Origin: Chryseobacterium culicis
GTDB taxonomy: Bacteria; Bacteroidota; Bacteroidia; Flavobacteriales; Weeksellaceae
NCBI RefSeq assembly: GCF_900108365.1
Contig: NZ_FNWQ01000001.1
Span: 868,001-932,000, forward strand
Reading direction: 5' to 3'
Length of the DNA stretch: 64,000 nucleotides
A program made the translations under genes and the position numbers. Numbering within the stretch: the first letter of the stretch is position 1; each line of letters begins with the position of its first letter. Positions 1-8,370 of the stretch are shown here, piece after piece. The notes beneath the pieces were generated by a model. That model was given only the letters and a program-made list of their open reading frames with translations, ran no database searches and had not been told where the DNA came from.

Positions 1-1
1 A

Positions 2-1144
2 TACTTTGCTTCTGTGATCCGCGCAGATGAAGGATCTCATAACGAACTGGACAAAGATACCGTATCATTGATTGTTCACGAGCCTCTTGGCGTCATTGCA
101 CAGATCATCCCGTGGAACTTCCCGATATTAATGGCAGTCTGGAAACTGGCTCCCGCATTGGCAGCAGGAAACTGTGTCGTTTTAAAACCGGCAGAAAGCA
201 CCCCTGTTTCCATTATGGTATTAATGGAGCTTATCGGTGATCTTTTACCGGCAGGAGTGATTAATATTGTCAACGGATTCGGGGCAGAACTTGGAAGAGC
301 TCTTGTAACCAATCCTAAAGTTGCAAAAGCCGCATTTACGGGTTCTACTGCTACAGGACGCCTGGTAATGCAGTATGCTACAGAAAATATTATTCCTGTA
401 ACGCTGGAGTTGGGCGGAAAGTCTCCCAATGTATTCTTCAATTCTGTAATGGATGCAGATGATGAATTTTTAGATAAAGCGATAGAAGGAGCCGTGCTCT
501 TTGCCCTTAACCAGGGAGAAATCTGTACATGCCCTTCAAGATTACTCGTACAGGAGGGGATTGCAGATGCTTTTATCGAAAGAGTCATTGAAAGAGTAAA
601 AGCCATCAAAGTTGGAAATCCACTGGATAAAACCGTGATGATGGGAGCGCAGGCTTCAAAAATTCAGAAAGATAAAATCCTTTCTTACATCCAGCTTGGA
701 AAAGAAGAAGGAGCGGAAGTTCTTGTAGGAGGAGATGTAAATCACTTAGGGGAAGATCTTGAAGACGGATATTACATTCAGCCTACCATTTTTAAAGGTA
801 ACAACAGAATGAGAATTTTCCAGGAAGAAATTTTCGGTCCCGTGTTGGCCTTCACTACTTTCAAAGATGAAGAAGAAGCTGTCAAAATTGCCAATGATAC
901 TATTTATGGACTTGGAGCGGGAGTGTGGACCAGAGATGCCCACCAGTTGTATAACATTCCACGCCAGATTGAAGCAGGAAGAGTATGGGTAAACCAATAT
1001 CATTCTTATCCGGCCGGAGCACCATTCGGAGGGTACAAACAGTCAGGAATCGGAAGAGAGAATCATAAAATGATGCTTGATCACTACCGTCAAACCAAAA
1101 ACATGCTGATTTCTTATAACAAAAATAAGTTAGGTTTCTTTTAA
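2..1144 (+). CDS. NAD(P)-dependent aldehyde dehydrogenase (5' end outside window)
   Basis: Oxidises aldehydes such as acetaldehyde to the carboxylate. The reading frame is open to the left edge (it starts Y-F-A-S-V-I-R-A), so roughly the first quarter of a family-typical ~500-residue protein is missing. Visible family marks are the IIPWNFP cofactor-loop motif, FTGSTATG, the ELGGKSPN motif with the general-base Glu, and [11 protein letters not shown] with the likely nucleophilic Cys at 524-526. The TCPSR form resembles the AldA/ExaC acetaldehyde dehydrogenase branch. An alcohol dehydrogenase and a DUF779 protein follow on the same strand, which fits alcohol/aldehyde oxidation. The family is certain; the exact substrate is inferred. 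Confidence 0.95.
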   Translation, partial: YFASVIRADEGSHNELDKDTVSLIVHEPLGVIAQIIPWNFPILMAVWKLAPALAAGNCVVLKPAESTPVSIMVLMELIGDLLPAGVINIVNGFGAELGRALVTNPKVAKAAFTGSTATGRLVMQYATENIIPVTLELGGKSPNVFFNSVMDADDEFLDKAIEGAVLFALNQGEICTCPSRLLVQEGIADAFIERVIERVKAIKVGNPLDKTVMMGAQASKIQKDKILSYIQLGKEEGAEVLVGGDVNHLGEDLEDGYYIQPTIFKGNNRMRIFQEEIFGPVLAFTTFKDEEEAVKIANDTIYGLGAGVWTRDAHQLYNIPRQIEAGRVWVNQYHSYPAGAPFGGYKQSGIGRENHKMMLDHYRQTKNMLISYNKNKLGFF

Positions 1145-1156
1145 TATTATTTAGGA

Positions 1157-1275
1157 CGTGCCCGATTGCCCTAGGCTTTGTCCGGGGCAGCGGTCGGGCT
1201 ATCCAGGGCTGCACTTCGTTTCGGTGCTTCATTGCATTCCGCACCGGCTCGTTCCTCGCCGCCCTTCCTATCCCT
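1157..1275. repeat. G+C-rich REP-like intergenic element
   Basis: About 120 bases in the 207-base gap between the aldehyde and alcohol dehydrogenase genes are clearly richer in G+C than the surroundings. They contain nested inverted segments: GCCCGA pairs with TCGGGC around 1160-1199, and GGTGC pairs with GCACC around 1222-1243. There is no open reading frame or family-type promoter box. The composition and structure resemble the dispersed palindromic elements common between genes in flavobacteria; that identity is inference from the look of the sequence, since only one copy lies in this window. Confidence 0.5.
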
Positions 1276-1351
1276 CACGCAGAAAAATTACCTGTTCAGA
1301 TATGGAGATAAAAACTAATAACTCGAAATAACTCAATCCAAAAAAGAAAAT

Positions 1352-2386
1352 ATGATTCCAAAAACAATGAAAGCGGCAGTAGTTCAGGGCTACGGCCAGC
1401 CTCTGAAAATAGAAGAAGTACCTGTAAGAGAACCCGGAAGATATGAAGTCCTTGTCAAAGTAATAGCCTGTGGAGTTTGTCATACAGACTTACATGCTGT
1501 GGATGGCGACTGGCCTGCAAAACCCAAAATGCCTCTTATCCCCGGACATGAAGGCGTGGGTATTGTGGTAGCATGCGGACCTGAAGCCTTTGTAAAAGAA
1601 GGAGATGCCGTAGGAGTTCCGTGGCTGTACAGTGCCTGCGGATGCTGCGATTATTGTATCACAGGCTGGGAAACCCTTTGTGAAGCTCAGAAAAATGGAG
1701 GTTACAGTGTAGATGGCGGATTTGCAGAATATGTTATTGCAGACTCAAGATATGTAGGCCATTTGAAATCGGATGTTAATTTCCTTGAAATTGCTCCCAT
1801 CTTGTGTGCCGGTGTAACCGTTTATAAAGGATTGAAAGAAACAGAAACCAAACCCGGAGAATGGGTGGCCATCTCAGGAATCGGCGGGTTAGGGCATGTA
1901 GCCGTTCAGTACGCAAAAGCAATGGGAATGCACGTCGCAGCCATTGATGTAGCAGATGATAAGCTTGAGCTGGCAAAAAAATTAGGGGCAGACCTTGTGG
2001 TCAATGCAAAAAACACAGATCCTGGAGAATATTTACATAAAGAAGTCGGCGGAATGCACGGCGCATTGATTACTGCCGTTTCACCCATTGCTTTCAAACA
2101 GGGAATAGATGTGTTAAGAAGGAAAGGTACTATTGCTCTCAATGGCCTTCCTCCCGGTTCTTTTGAACTTCCGATTTTCGAAACGGTTTTAAAAAGAATC
2201 ACCGTGAGAGGCTCTATTGTAGGAACAAGAAAAGACCTGCAGGAAGCATTGGATTTTGCCAATGAAGGATTGGTAAAAGCTACCGTTACTGCAGCAAAGC
2301 TGGAAGATATCAATGAGGTATTTGATAAGATGAAAAAAGGACAGATTGACGGAAGGATCGTTTTGGATATCGCCGGTTCAAATTAA
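1352..2386 (+). CDS. adhP: Zinc-dependent alcohol dehydrogenase (AdhP type)
   Basis: A 344-residue medium-chain Zn alcohol dehydrogenase that interconverts primary alcohols and aldehydes with NAD(H). The catalytic-zinc region [10 protein letters not shown] (Cys43) and GHE (His66) are present, as are the four structural-zinc cysteines in a CGCCDYC...C block near residues 93-108. A Rossmann glycine motif GIGGLG lies near residue 175. The length is normal for AdhP. Met6 is an alternative start. It follows the aldehyde dehydrogenase across a REP-like spacer and is followed by a terminator hairpin, so it may be co-transcribed with the upstream gene. The two enzymes would convert ethanol to acetaldehyde and then to acetate. 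Confidence 0.93.
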   Translation: MIPKTMKAAVVQGYGQPLKIEEVPVREPGRYEVLVKVIACGVCHTDLHAVDGDWPAKPKMPLIPGHEGVGIVVACGPEAFVKEGDAVGVPWLYSACGCCDYCITGWETLCEAQKNGGYSVDGGFAEYVIADSRYVGHLKSDVNFLEIAPILCAGVTVYKGLKETETKPGEWVAISGIGGLGHVAVQYAKAMGMHVAAIDVADDKLELAKKLGADLVVNAKNTDPGEYLHKEVGGMHGALITAVSPIAFKQGIDVLRRKGTIALNGLPPGSFELPIFETVLKRITVRGSIVGTRKDLQEALDFANEGLVKATVTAAKLEDINEVFDKMKKGQIDGRIVLDIAGSN

Positions 2387-2403
2387 TTGATGATGTGTTG
2401 TGG

Positions 2404-2435
2404 AATCCCGGTCATATTTTACCGGGATTTTTTAT
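2404..2435 (+). terminator. Intrinsic terminator after adhP
   Basis: The stem AATCCCGGT pairs with ACCGGGATT across an 8-base loop and is followed by a run of T. It lies 18 bases after the adhP stop codon. The DUF779 gene begins about 40 bases further on, so termination may be partial. Confidence 0.75.
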
Positions 2436-2470
2436 CCGCATAACGTTTGCCGTAAATTAAAATAAAGATA

Positions 2471-2854
2471 ATGGAGACAAAAATATCAAGACTTTCCGCG
2501 ACAGAACAGGCGCTTGAAGTAATCCGTAAGCTGGAAGACCAGTATGGCCCTCTCATGTTTTATCAGGCAGGAGGGTGCTGTGAAGGAACTCAGCCCCAAT
2601 GCTTCGAAAAAGGAGGATTTTTTCCCAGAATGAATGATGCTATGATTGGTACCATTAACGGACATGAGTTCTGGATAGACCGTGATCTTTTTGAATACTG
2701 GAAATATTCCCATTTTACCCTCGATGTTACAGACGGTTTCGGACCGGGAGGTTTCTCCCTGGAAACCCCTTTAGGCAAAACCTTCAAAGTTCACTACAGA
2801 CTTTTCAGTCCGGAGGAATATGACAATCTGGAACCTGTAAAGCGTAGTGAATAA
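2471..2854 (+). CDS. DUF779 family protein
   Basis: A 127-residue soluble protein of the DUF779 family, which is commonly encoded next to acetaldehyde dehydrogenases. A conserved cysteine cluster GGCCEGTQPQC (near residues 35-45) and the segments GTINGHEFWIDRDLFEYWK and DVTDGFGPGGFSLE are typical of the family. No catalytic role is established; the Cys/His content could suggest metal or thiol chemistry, but that is conjecture. Its position after aldehyde and alcohol dehydrogenase genes matches the family's known neighbourhood. It lies beyond the adhP terminator and may need read-through or its own weak promoter. Confidence 0.88.
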   Translation: METKISRLSATEQALEVIRKLEDQYGPLMFYQAGGCCEGTQPQCFEKGGFFPRMNDAMIGTINGHEFWIDRDLFEYWKYSHFTLDVTDGFGPGGFSLETPLGKTFKVHYRLFSPEEYDNLEPVKRSE

Positions 2855-2872
2855 TGTGAGGTAATAAAAAAT

Positions 2873-4072
2873 TCAGACCTTCACAAACCGGTTCACAAAC
2901 ATGGCGGCAACAATATCACCTACCGCATTCAGAACCGTTGCTAAAGGATCTACCAAAGTTCCGATGATCATAACGGCAGGAATAGCTTCCTGAGGCAGTT
3001 TGTAAACAGAAATCATCAGCATTTCTCCAATGTATCCGCCATTAGGAATTCCACCAGCTACAATACTCACAAAAACAGTAATTCCCAAAGCTAAAAGAAG
3101 ATTGGCAGGATCAAAAAAGTCTCTTCCGATAATTAAAAATGCTACGTAGATCTTAATGATTGAGGACATAGAAGATCCATTTTTGTGCAAAGTAGTCCCA
3201 ATAGGAATGACAAGATTGGCAATAGAATTCGGAATTCCGATTTTTGAAGCAGCCTGTAAATTGGCTGGCATGGTTGCAAAGCTGCTGCAGGTACTTATTG
3301 CGGTTAAAGTAGGGTAGATGGCATTCGTCCAAAAACTTTTAACTCCTTTCTGCCCATTCGCCATAAAAGCATAAAGAGAAAAGAATACAAGAAAATAAAT
3401 TACTCCTGCAATATAATAAAGCCCTAAAGGCTTAGCATAAAATCCAAAAAGCTGCGGTCCTAAAGTCGCTACCTGATATGCAAAATAGGCGCCCAGCCCA
3501 ATAGGAGCAAGCTTCATTACCAGCAAAAGCAATTCTTTCATTACTTCATATCCGGAAGCAATAAAAACCCTGAAAGGCTTTCCCTGCTCACCTGTTTTTC
3601 TGGCAGCAAACCCGGTAAGGAATGCAAATACCAAAAGAGCCAGCATATTTCTTCTTGAGAAAAGCTCAGTAAATTCGCCTACCGTAAAGAAACTGACGAT
3701 TCTGTTACCCCAGCTGTCCTCATTGGCCGCTTCAGTAATCATCTCAGAACTTCCTGAAACGCCTGAAACCGGAAACAGATATACGGCACAGATCGTAAAA
3801 ACAGCTGCAGTAAGAATAAAGAATAAAAACGTAAGTGCCATTACCAGAATAATCCTTCCAAATTTAGACTGCTGTTCCAGTGATGCAATAGAATTGGATA
3901 CAGCAAAGAAGACCAAAGGAACTACACTCACGAAAAGAAGATTAAGGAAAATATCTCCTAAAGGTTTAATATATTCTACAAAACCAGGAGCAACAATTCC
4001 AATAATGCTTCCAATAGTAATTCCTAAGAGTAAAAATATAATTCCTGAGTAGTTTTTTAAAACTTCCTTCAT
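2873..4072 (-). CDS. Dicarboxylate/amino acid:cation symporter (DAACS family)
   Basis: A 399-residue inner-membrane secondary transporter of the glutamate/aspartate/C4-dicarboxylate:Na+ or H+ symporter family. The N-terminus has several hydrophobic helices. Family motifs include the serine-rich reentrant loop (TAISTCSSFATMPANL), the helix-7 signature (NLVIPIGTTLHKNG) and a C-terminal substrate-binding segment (VDPLATVLNAVGDIVAA). The length is slightly short but normal for bacterial members. It diverges from cbpA, with its own promoter just upstream. Which substrate and which coupling ion cannot be read from the sequence. Confidence 0.92.
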   Translation of the reverse strand: MKEVLKNYSGIIFLLLGITIGSIIGIVAPGFVEYIKPLGDIFLNLLFVSVVPLVFFAVSNSIASLEQQSKFGRIILVMALTFLFFILTAAVFTICAVYLFPVSGVSGSSEMITEAANEDSWGNRIVSFFTVGEFTELFSRRNMLALLVFAFLTGFAARKTGEQGKPFRVFIASGYEVMKELLLLVMKLAPIGLGAYFAYQVATLGPQLFGFYAKPLGLYYIAGVIYFLVFFSLYAFMANGQKGVKSFWTNAIYPTLTAISTCSSFATMPANLQAASKIGIPNSIANLVIPIGTTLHKNGSSMSSIIKIYVAFLIIGRDFFDPANLLLALGITVFVSIVAGGIPNGGYIGEMLMISVYKLPQEAIPAVMIIGTLVDPLATVLNAVGDIVAAMFVNRFVKV

Positions 4073-4086
4073 GCAGTGCTTTTTGC

Positions 4087-4094
4087 CAAAGATA
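4087..4094 (-). promoter_or_regulatory. -7 promoter box for the symporter gene
   Basis: The minus strand reads TATCTTTG, a perfect TAnnTTTG box, 14 bases before the symporter start codon. Transcription would begin about 8-10 bases before the ATG, giving a very short leader. Confidence 0.65.
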
Positions 4095-4104
4095 GGGTTA
4101 TTTT

Positions 4105-4118
4105 TAACATTGTGTTAT
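4105..4118. promoter_or_regulatory. Palindromic motif TAACATTGTGTTAT between divergent promoters
   Basis: TAACA and TGTTA arms flank TTG in the gap between the symporter and cbpA promoters. Exactly the same 14 bases occur at 27393-27406, in the divergent gap between aspartokinase and fbp. Placement between divergent promoters suggests an operator; no regulator is identified. Confidence 0.35.
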
Positions 4119-4141
4119 ATAATTTTCAGCGGTAAATTTCA

Positions 4142-4149
4142 TAAATTTG
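4142..4149 (+). promoter_or_regulatory. -7 promoter box for cbpA-cbpM
   Basis: TAAATTTG matches TAnnTTTG and lies 16 bases before the cbpA start codon, implying a leader of about 12 bases. Confidence 0.6.
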
Positions 4150-4165
4150 AGTAAACCTCAATTTT

Positions 4166-5074
4166 ATGGCTTATATAGATTACTATAAAATTTTAGGCGT
4201 AGATAAAAACGCAACACAGGATGATATTAAAAAAGCCTACCGGAAACAGGCAAGAAAATATCATCCCGATCTCAATCCCGGAGACAAAGAAGCAGAAAAG
4301 AAATTCAAAGAGCTGAACGAAGCCAATGAAGTGCTCAGTAATCCGGAAAACAGATCAAAATACGATAAATACGGAGAAAACTGGAAGCACGGCGAAGAAT
4401 ACGAAAAAGCCCAGCAGCAGAGACAGTATCAGCAGCAAAGTTACAGCGGAGGATATTCCGGAGCAGACTTTGGTGAAGGAGAAGATTTTTCAGATTTCTT
4501 CCAGAATATGTTTGGCGGAGCAGGTGGAGGCTTTGGCAGAAGTACCAGAGGAAGAGCGTCCGGCAAATTCAAGGGGCAGGATATAACGGCTGAACTGAAT
4601 CTCAATTTAAGAGATGCCGCAAAAACCCATCCGCAAACTTTTGAAATCAACGGGAAGAAAGTAAGAATCACCATTCCGGCAGGAGTATATGACGGACAGC
4701 AGATCAAACTGAAAGGACACGGAAATCCGGGAGTAAACGGAGGACCGAGCGGAGATTTATATATTACCTTCAATATCCCGGCAGATCCTGATTTTGAAAG
4801 GATTGGTGATGATCTCAAGACTAAAGTCGTTATTGATCTGTACACCGCTGTCTTAGGAGGTGATGTGAAAGTAAACACCTTGGATGGAAGTGTAAACCTG
4901 AAAGTAAAACCGGAAACCCAAAACGGGATGACCGTAAGACTGAAGGGAAAAGGCTTTCCTGTCTATAAAAAAGAAGGAGAACACGGAGATCTTTTTGTAA
5001 CCTATGAAGTGAAACTGCCTTCCAATCTTACCGAAAAGCAGAAAGAACTTTTTGAACAACTTAAAAATTCCTAA
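4166..5074 (+). CDS. cbpA: DnaJ-type co-chaperone CbpA
   Basis: A 302-residue type II (class B) J-domain protein that stimulates DnaK. The J domain occupies residues 4-70 with the HPD motif at 33-35. A Gly/Phe-rich linker follows (near 95-130), then two DnaJ C-terminal peptide-binding domains (near 140-295). There is no CxxCxGxG zinc-finger region, which separates it from DnaJ proper. Three bases separate it from cbpM, whose product is the dedicated regulator of CbpA, so the pair forms an operon with the promoter at 4142. E. coli CbpA also binds curved DNA; whether this one does is unknown. Confidence 0.93.
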   Translation: MAYIDYYKILGVDKNATQDDIKKAYRKQARKYHPDLNPGDKEAEKKFKELNEANEVLSNPENRSKYDKYGENWKHGEEYEKAQQQRQYQQQSYSGGYSGADFGEGEDFSDFFQNMFGGAGGGFGRSTRGRASGKFKGQDITAELNLNLRDAAKTHPQTFEINGKKVRITIPAGVYDGQQIKLKGHGNPGVNGGPSGDLYITFNIPADPDFERIGDDLKTKVVIDLYTAVLGGDVKVNTLDGSVNLKVKPETQNGMTVRLKGKGFPVYKKEGEHGDLFVTYEVKLPSNLTEKQKELFEQLKNS

Positions 5075-5077
5075 GCC

Positions 5078-5380
5078 ATGAGTGAAAGAATATCACGGGA
5101 AGAACTCGTAAAAATCTATAATATAGAAATCACTTTTTTTGATGAGCTTGTAGATTACGGGCTGCTGAATATTCAGATTGAGAATAATATTCATTATCTG
5201 ATGTACGAAGACCTGCCAGATCTCGAAAAGTTTGCCAACTGGCATTATGATCTCGAAATCAATCTGCCTGGCCTTGAAGTGATTCATAGTATGCTGAAAA
5301 AACTGGACGCACTGAACCGCAGAAACAGAGAACTTATGAATAAACTTTCTGCTATAAGTGACCAATATGAAGATATTTAG
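5078..5380 (+). CDS. cbpM: Chaperone modulator CbpM
   Basis: A 100-residue MerR-like helix-turn-helix protein of the CbpM family, which binds the J domain of CbpA and blocks its co-chaperone and DNA-binding activities. The N-terminus (ISREELVKIYNIEITFFDEL) has the MerR-type helix-turn-helix pattern, and the C-terminal half is a helical segment rich in Leu, Asn and Arg that could form a coiled coil. Position directly after cbpA is diagnostic. The length matches the family. Confidence 0.9.
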   Translation: MSERISREELVKIYNIEITFFDELVDYGLLNIQIENNIHYLMYEDLPDLEKFANWHYDLEINLPGLEVIHSMLKKLDALNRRNRELMNKLSAISDQYEDI

Positions 5381-5416
5381 TTTAGTTTTGTAGCTTTTTA
5401 AAGCAACTCTATAATT

Positions 5417-5950
5417 ATGAATGAAGAAAAGGTGATTACACTAAAACCAGACAGAAAGATTTTTGAAGATATATATTTTAGCGGTAATCAGGGAAGCCTG
5501 CTTTTTTCACCTACAACAAAAGGGAAAACAATTACTACCATTGCCGCTGCAGTCATTGTCTTTATTGTTTTTCTTTTGAAAGACCTTCTGAGTAAAGAGA
5601 GTTTTGGCGTTTTATACTTTCTGAGTTTTATATTTTTACTTTGTGCTGTTTTTCTGTCTGTAAGTGTTAATAAAGTCTCCAGATGGAAGAAACAGGTAAA
5701 TCGTTATTTAAGTGTCCTTGAAAGATGTACGATATACGAAATAAGATTTGATAAGAATTTCTTTACCGTCAATATTGATGGTGAAAAAGAAACCAGCGAA
5801 TGGAAAGATTTTGAATCCATTGACAGTACTCATGATTTTATTTCCCTTGAAGGAAAATACAGCTATATGTTTCCCAGGAAAGCAATGAGCGAGAAAGAGT
5901 ATAGCCTTCTTAAGAATACTCTGAAAGAGAAAGTGAAAACCAATCAATAA
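5417..5950 (+). CDS. YcxB-like two-helix membrane protein
   Basis: A 177-residue protein with a short cytoplasmic N-terminus, two adjacent transmembrane helices (near residues 38-56 and 62-82), and a C-terminal globular domain resembling YcxB. In that domain, segments such as FFTVNIDGEKETSEWKDFES and YMFPRKAMSEKEY match the usual pattern of a W-x-x-F core and a late P-R/K-x-x-M turn. Its function is unknown. It follows cbpM after 36 bases and may be read with it, ending at the bidirectional terminator at 5954. Confidence 0.7.
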   Translation: MNEEKVITLKPDRKIFEDIYFSGNQGSLLFSPTTKGKTITTIAAAVIVFIVFLLKDLLSKESFGVLYFLSFIFLLCAVFLSVSVNKVSRWKKQVNRYLSVLERCTIYEIRFDKNFFTVNIDGEKETSEWKDFESIDSTHDFISLEGKYSYMFPRKAMSEKEYSLLKNTLKEKVKTNQ

Positions 5951-5953
5951 AAC

Positions 5954-5987
5954 AAAAACGGAGCAAAATTATTTTGCTCCGTTTTTT
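5954..5987. terminator. Bidirectional terminator
   Basis: A near-perfect inverted repeat (AACGGAGCAAAAT / ATTTTGCTCCGTT) flanked by A and T runs lies between two converging genes and should terminate both. Confidence 0.85.
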
Positions 5988-6003
5988 TATAGATAAGTTA
6001 AGC

Positions 6004-6996
6004 TTATTTACTTTCTTCCAGCCAGCCCATTTCCTTCATCCACTCGTCATTGTAGATTTTTCCTACATATCTTGAACCATGGTCATGAAGCAGAACGACA
6101 ATTACGTCATCTTTAGTGAACTGATCTTTCATCTGAATCAAAGATGCAATGGCACTTCCGGCAGAATATCCGCAGAAAATACCTTCTTCTTTAGCCAGTT
6201 TTCTTGCATAGATGGCTCCATCTTTATCCGTTACTTTTTCAAAGTGATCAATGACAGACATATCATAGTTTTCCGGAATAATGTCTTCCCCGATCCCTTC
6301 TGTAATATAAGTGTAGGCATGATCGTAATGCAGTTCGCCTGTTTCGTGGAATTCTTTCAGAATAGAACCATAAGTATCCACCCCGATTACCTTGATGTCT
6401 GAATTTTTTTCTTTGAAAAATGTTCCGCATCCTGTGATGGTACCTCCTGTTCCCGCTCCTACTACAAAATGAGTCAGTTTTCCTTCAGTCTGTTCCCAGA
6501 TCTCAGGAGCTGTTGACTCGTAATGAGCAGCCCTGTTGGATAAGTTGTCATATTGATTCACATACCATCCGTTTTCAGTTTCTTTTGCCAGTCTTTTGGA
6601 CACTGAATAATAAGATCTTGGATCAGTAGGTTTTACATCTGTAGGACAAACGATTACTTCGGCACCTACAGCACGAAGAATATCACATTTTTCTTTAGAC
6701 TGTTTTGAATTGGTCACAAAGATACATTTGTACCCTTTAATAATGGCAGCTAATGCCAATCCCATTCCTGTATTTCCGGAAGTCCCTTCGATAATAGTTC
6801 CTCCAGGTTTTAATCTGCCGTCTTTTTCAGCATCTTCTATCATTTTAAGAGCCATTCTGTCCTTCACGGAATTTCCGGGATTGAAGGTCTCTACTTTTGC
6901 TAATACTAATGCCGGAAAATCTTCACCTAATACTTTGTTAAGCTTTACCAGCGGTGTGTTACCTATCGTTTCAAGGATATTTTTTGCGTATTTCAT
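6004..6996 (-). CDS. Cystathionine beta-synthase / cysteine synthase family PLP enzyme
   Basis: A 330-residue fold-type II PLP enzyme that makes cystathionine or cysteine from serine or activated serine plus a thiol. Visible are the PLP-lysine motif NPGNSVKDRMA (near residue 45), the TSGNTG phosphate-side loop, GTGGTITG, and the late GYSAGSA motif. The internal segments DPRSYYSVSKRLAKE and EGIGEDIIPENYD resemble the catalytic core of cystathionine beta-synthase more than CysK. There is no heme domain and no C-terminal CBS (Bateman) pair. Transsulfuration is the most likely role; O-acetylserine sulfhydrylase is the alternative. Confidence 0.9.
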   Translation of the reverse strand: MKYAKNILETIGNTPLVKLNKVLGEDFPALVLAKVETFNPGNSVKDRMALKMIEDAEKDGRLKPGGTIIEGTSGNTGMGLALAAIIKGYKCIFVTNSKQSKEKCDILRAVGAEVIVCPTDVKPTDPRSYYSVSKRLAKETENGWYVNQYDNLSNRAAHYESTAPEIWEQTEGKLTHFVVGAGTGGTITGCGTFFKEKNSDIKVIGVDTYGSILKEFHETGELHYDHAYTYITEGIGEDIIPENYDMSVIDHFEKVTDKDGAIYARKLAKEEGIFCGYSAGSAIASLIQMKDQFTKDDVIVVLLHDHGSRYVGKIYNDEWMKEMGWLEESK

Positions 6997-7015
6997 AAAT
7001 GTTTTATAAGCACCG

Positions 7016-7023
7016 CAAAGATA
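7016..7023 (-). promoter_or_regulatory. -7 promoter box for the PLP enzyme gene
   Basis: The minus strand reads TATCTTTG, a perfect TAnnTTTG, 19 bases before the start codon. Confidence 0.6.
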
Positions 7024-7136
7024 AGGCTTTTTAAATTACCGTCACTGTGGATAACGTGTGGATAAGTTGTGGATAAAGCTTAAATAAACTGATTTACAAT
7101 GAAATAACTTTCAATTGTAAATTATCAATTATGGTG

Positions 7137-8366
7137 TTAGTTATACTTAATCGCCTTTACCGGAGAAATCTTACTGATCAGGTAACTTGGAATAATCAAT
7201 GCCAATCCTGAGATAAACAGAATTCCGACTGAAATTGAGATAATTGCGATAGGATTAAGATCTACGGGAACTGTACTTACATAGTAATTTTCCGGATTAA
7301 GTTTAATTACTCCAAAGAATTTCTGAATTAAAATAAGGCCCAGCCCGATCGCATTTCCATACAACAATCCAGGAATCATGATAATAAGGGTGTAATTAAT
7401 GAAAGTAGCTCTTATCTGTGAATTGCTTGCACCCAAAGTCTTAAGAAGACCAATAGAATTGGTTCTTTCAATAATTAGGATCAGAAGAACCATAATAATA
7501 TTAATCACCACTACAATCAGCATGATGATAATGATCAGGGCGATATTGGTGTCAAAAATACTGATCCAGTCTGTGATCTGCGGAAATTTTTCAGTCGCTT
7601 TCTCAGCATAGTTTTTATATCCAATTAACTTTTCAATGCAGGGAAAATCTTTATCAATGTCATTTACATCTTTCAGGAAGATATCAATACCGCCAATCTC
7701 ATCAGGTTTCATATCCTGAATTTTTCTTGCATGGTTGATTCCGCCAATAACGAACTGTTCGTCAATCAGCTTAATATCCGTTCTGTAAATACCTATGACT
7801 CTGAATTTACGGTAAAGTGGTTTTTGATCTGCTTTTAGAAATACAGTTACAATGCTGTCATTAAGCTTAAGATGAAGATCTTTAGCTACCTTTTGTGAAA
7901 TAGCAACATCATTATTGAATCCTTTTTCCGTTACTTTTGGCGTGGTTCCGGCGATAAGAAATTTTTTGAATCTCAAACTGTCAAAATCTTTCCCGATCCC
8001 TTTAAAGATGATGCCCGCGAAATTATGTTCATTACGCATAATTCCGGTCACCGTCACATATTTTTGTACGCTTTCTACATCGGGCAGCTCTTTTATTTTG
8101 GCAATATTCAGCCCCTGATTATCAAGTACAGAAGTATTGTATGAAGAATTTGAACGGGTGGATCTCACCGTAATATGTCCGCTGAAATCTGCCAGCCTTT
8201 CTTTAATAGCTTTTTTGGAACCAAAACCGGTGGCTACGGTAATTAGGGAAACAATAATTCCCAGTGCTACGGAAAGCCTGCCAATGAAGATGATAACCCT
8301 TGAAAGGTTATTTTTGTTATCTTTGGAAAATGCTATTTTTCTAGAGAAATATAAAGGAAATTTCAA
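7137..8366 (-). CDS. ABC transporter permease of the LolC/LolE-FtsX type
   Basis: A membrane permease of about 409 residues that probably works in lipoprotein release or another MacB/LolCDE-type mechanotransmission system. One N-terminal helix (FIGRLSVALGIIVSLITVATGF) is followed by a large periplasmic domain and three C-terminal helices, the standard FtsX/MacB_PCD layout. I chose a TTG start at 8366 (product begins M-K-F-P-L-Y-F-S-R-K-I-A) because family members start at this point and the candidate promoter lies just upstream at 8385-8392. An ATG at 8435 would lie upstream of that promoter. No ATPase gene is adjacent. Confidence 0.85.
   Translation of the reverse strand: MKFPLYFSRKIAFSKDNKNNLSRVIIFIGRLSVALGIIVSLITVATGFGSKKAIKERLADFSGHITVRSTRSNSSYNTSVLDNQGLNIAKIKELPDVESVQKYVTVTGIMRNEHNFAGIIFKGIGKDFDSLRFKKFLIAGTTPKVTEKGFNNDVAISQKVAKDLHLKLNDSIVTVFLKADQKPLYRKFRVIGIYRTDIKLIDEQFVIGGINHARKIQDMKPDEIGGIDIFLKDVNDIDKDFPCIEKLIGYKNYAEKATEKFPQITDWISIFDTNIALIIIIMLIVVVINIIMVLLILIIERTNSIGLLKTLGASNSQIRATFINYTLIIMIPGLLYGNAIGLGLILIQKFFGVIKLNPENYYVSTVPVDLNPIAIISISVGILFISGLALIIPSYLISKISPVKAIKYN
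8318..8325 (+). promoter_or_regulatory. -7 promoter box for the NamZ gene, inside the permease gene
   Basis: TATCTTTG matches TAnnTTTG on the plus strand, 45 bases before the NamZ ATG and within the antisense of the permease N-terminal codons. Confidence 0.55.
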
Positions 8367-8370
8367 GCTT

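Noticed and set aside
76..609. 177-codon frame antisense to the aldehyde dehydrogenase
   Set aside because: Mirror of conserved aldehyde dehydrogenase codons; no start signal or domain.
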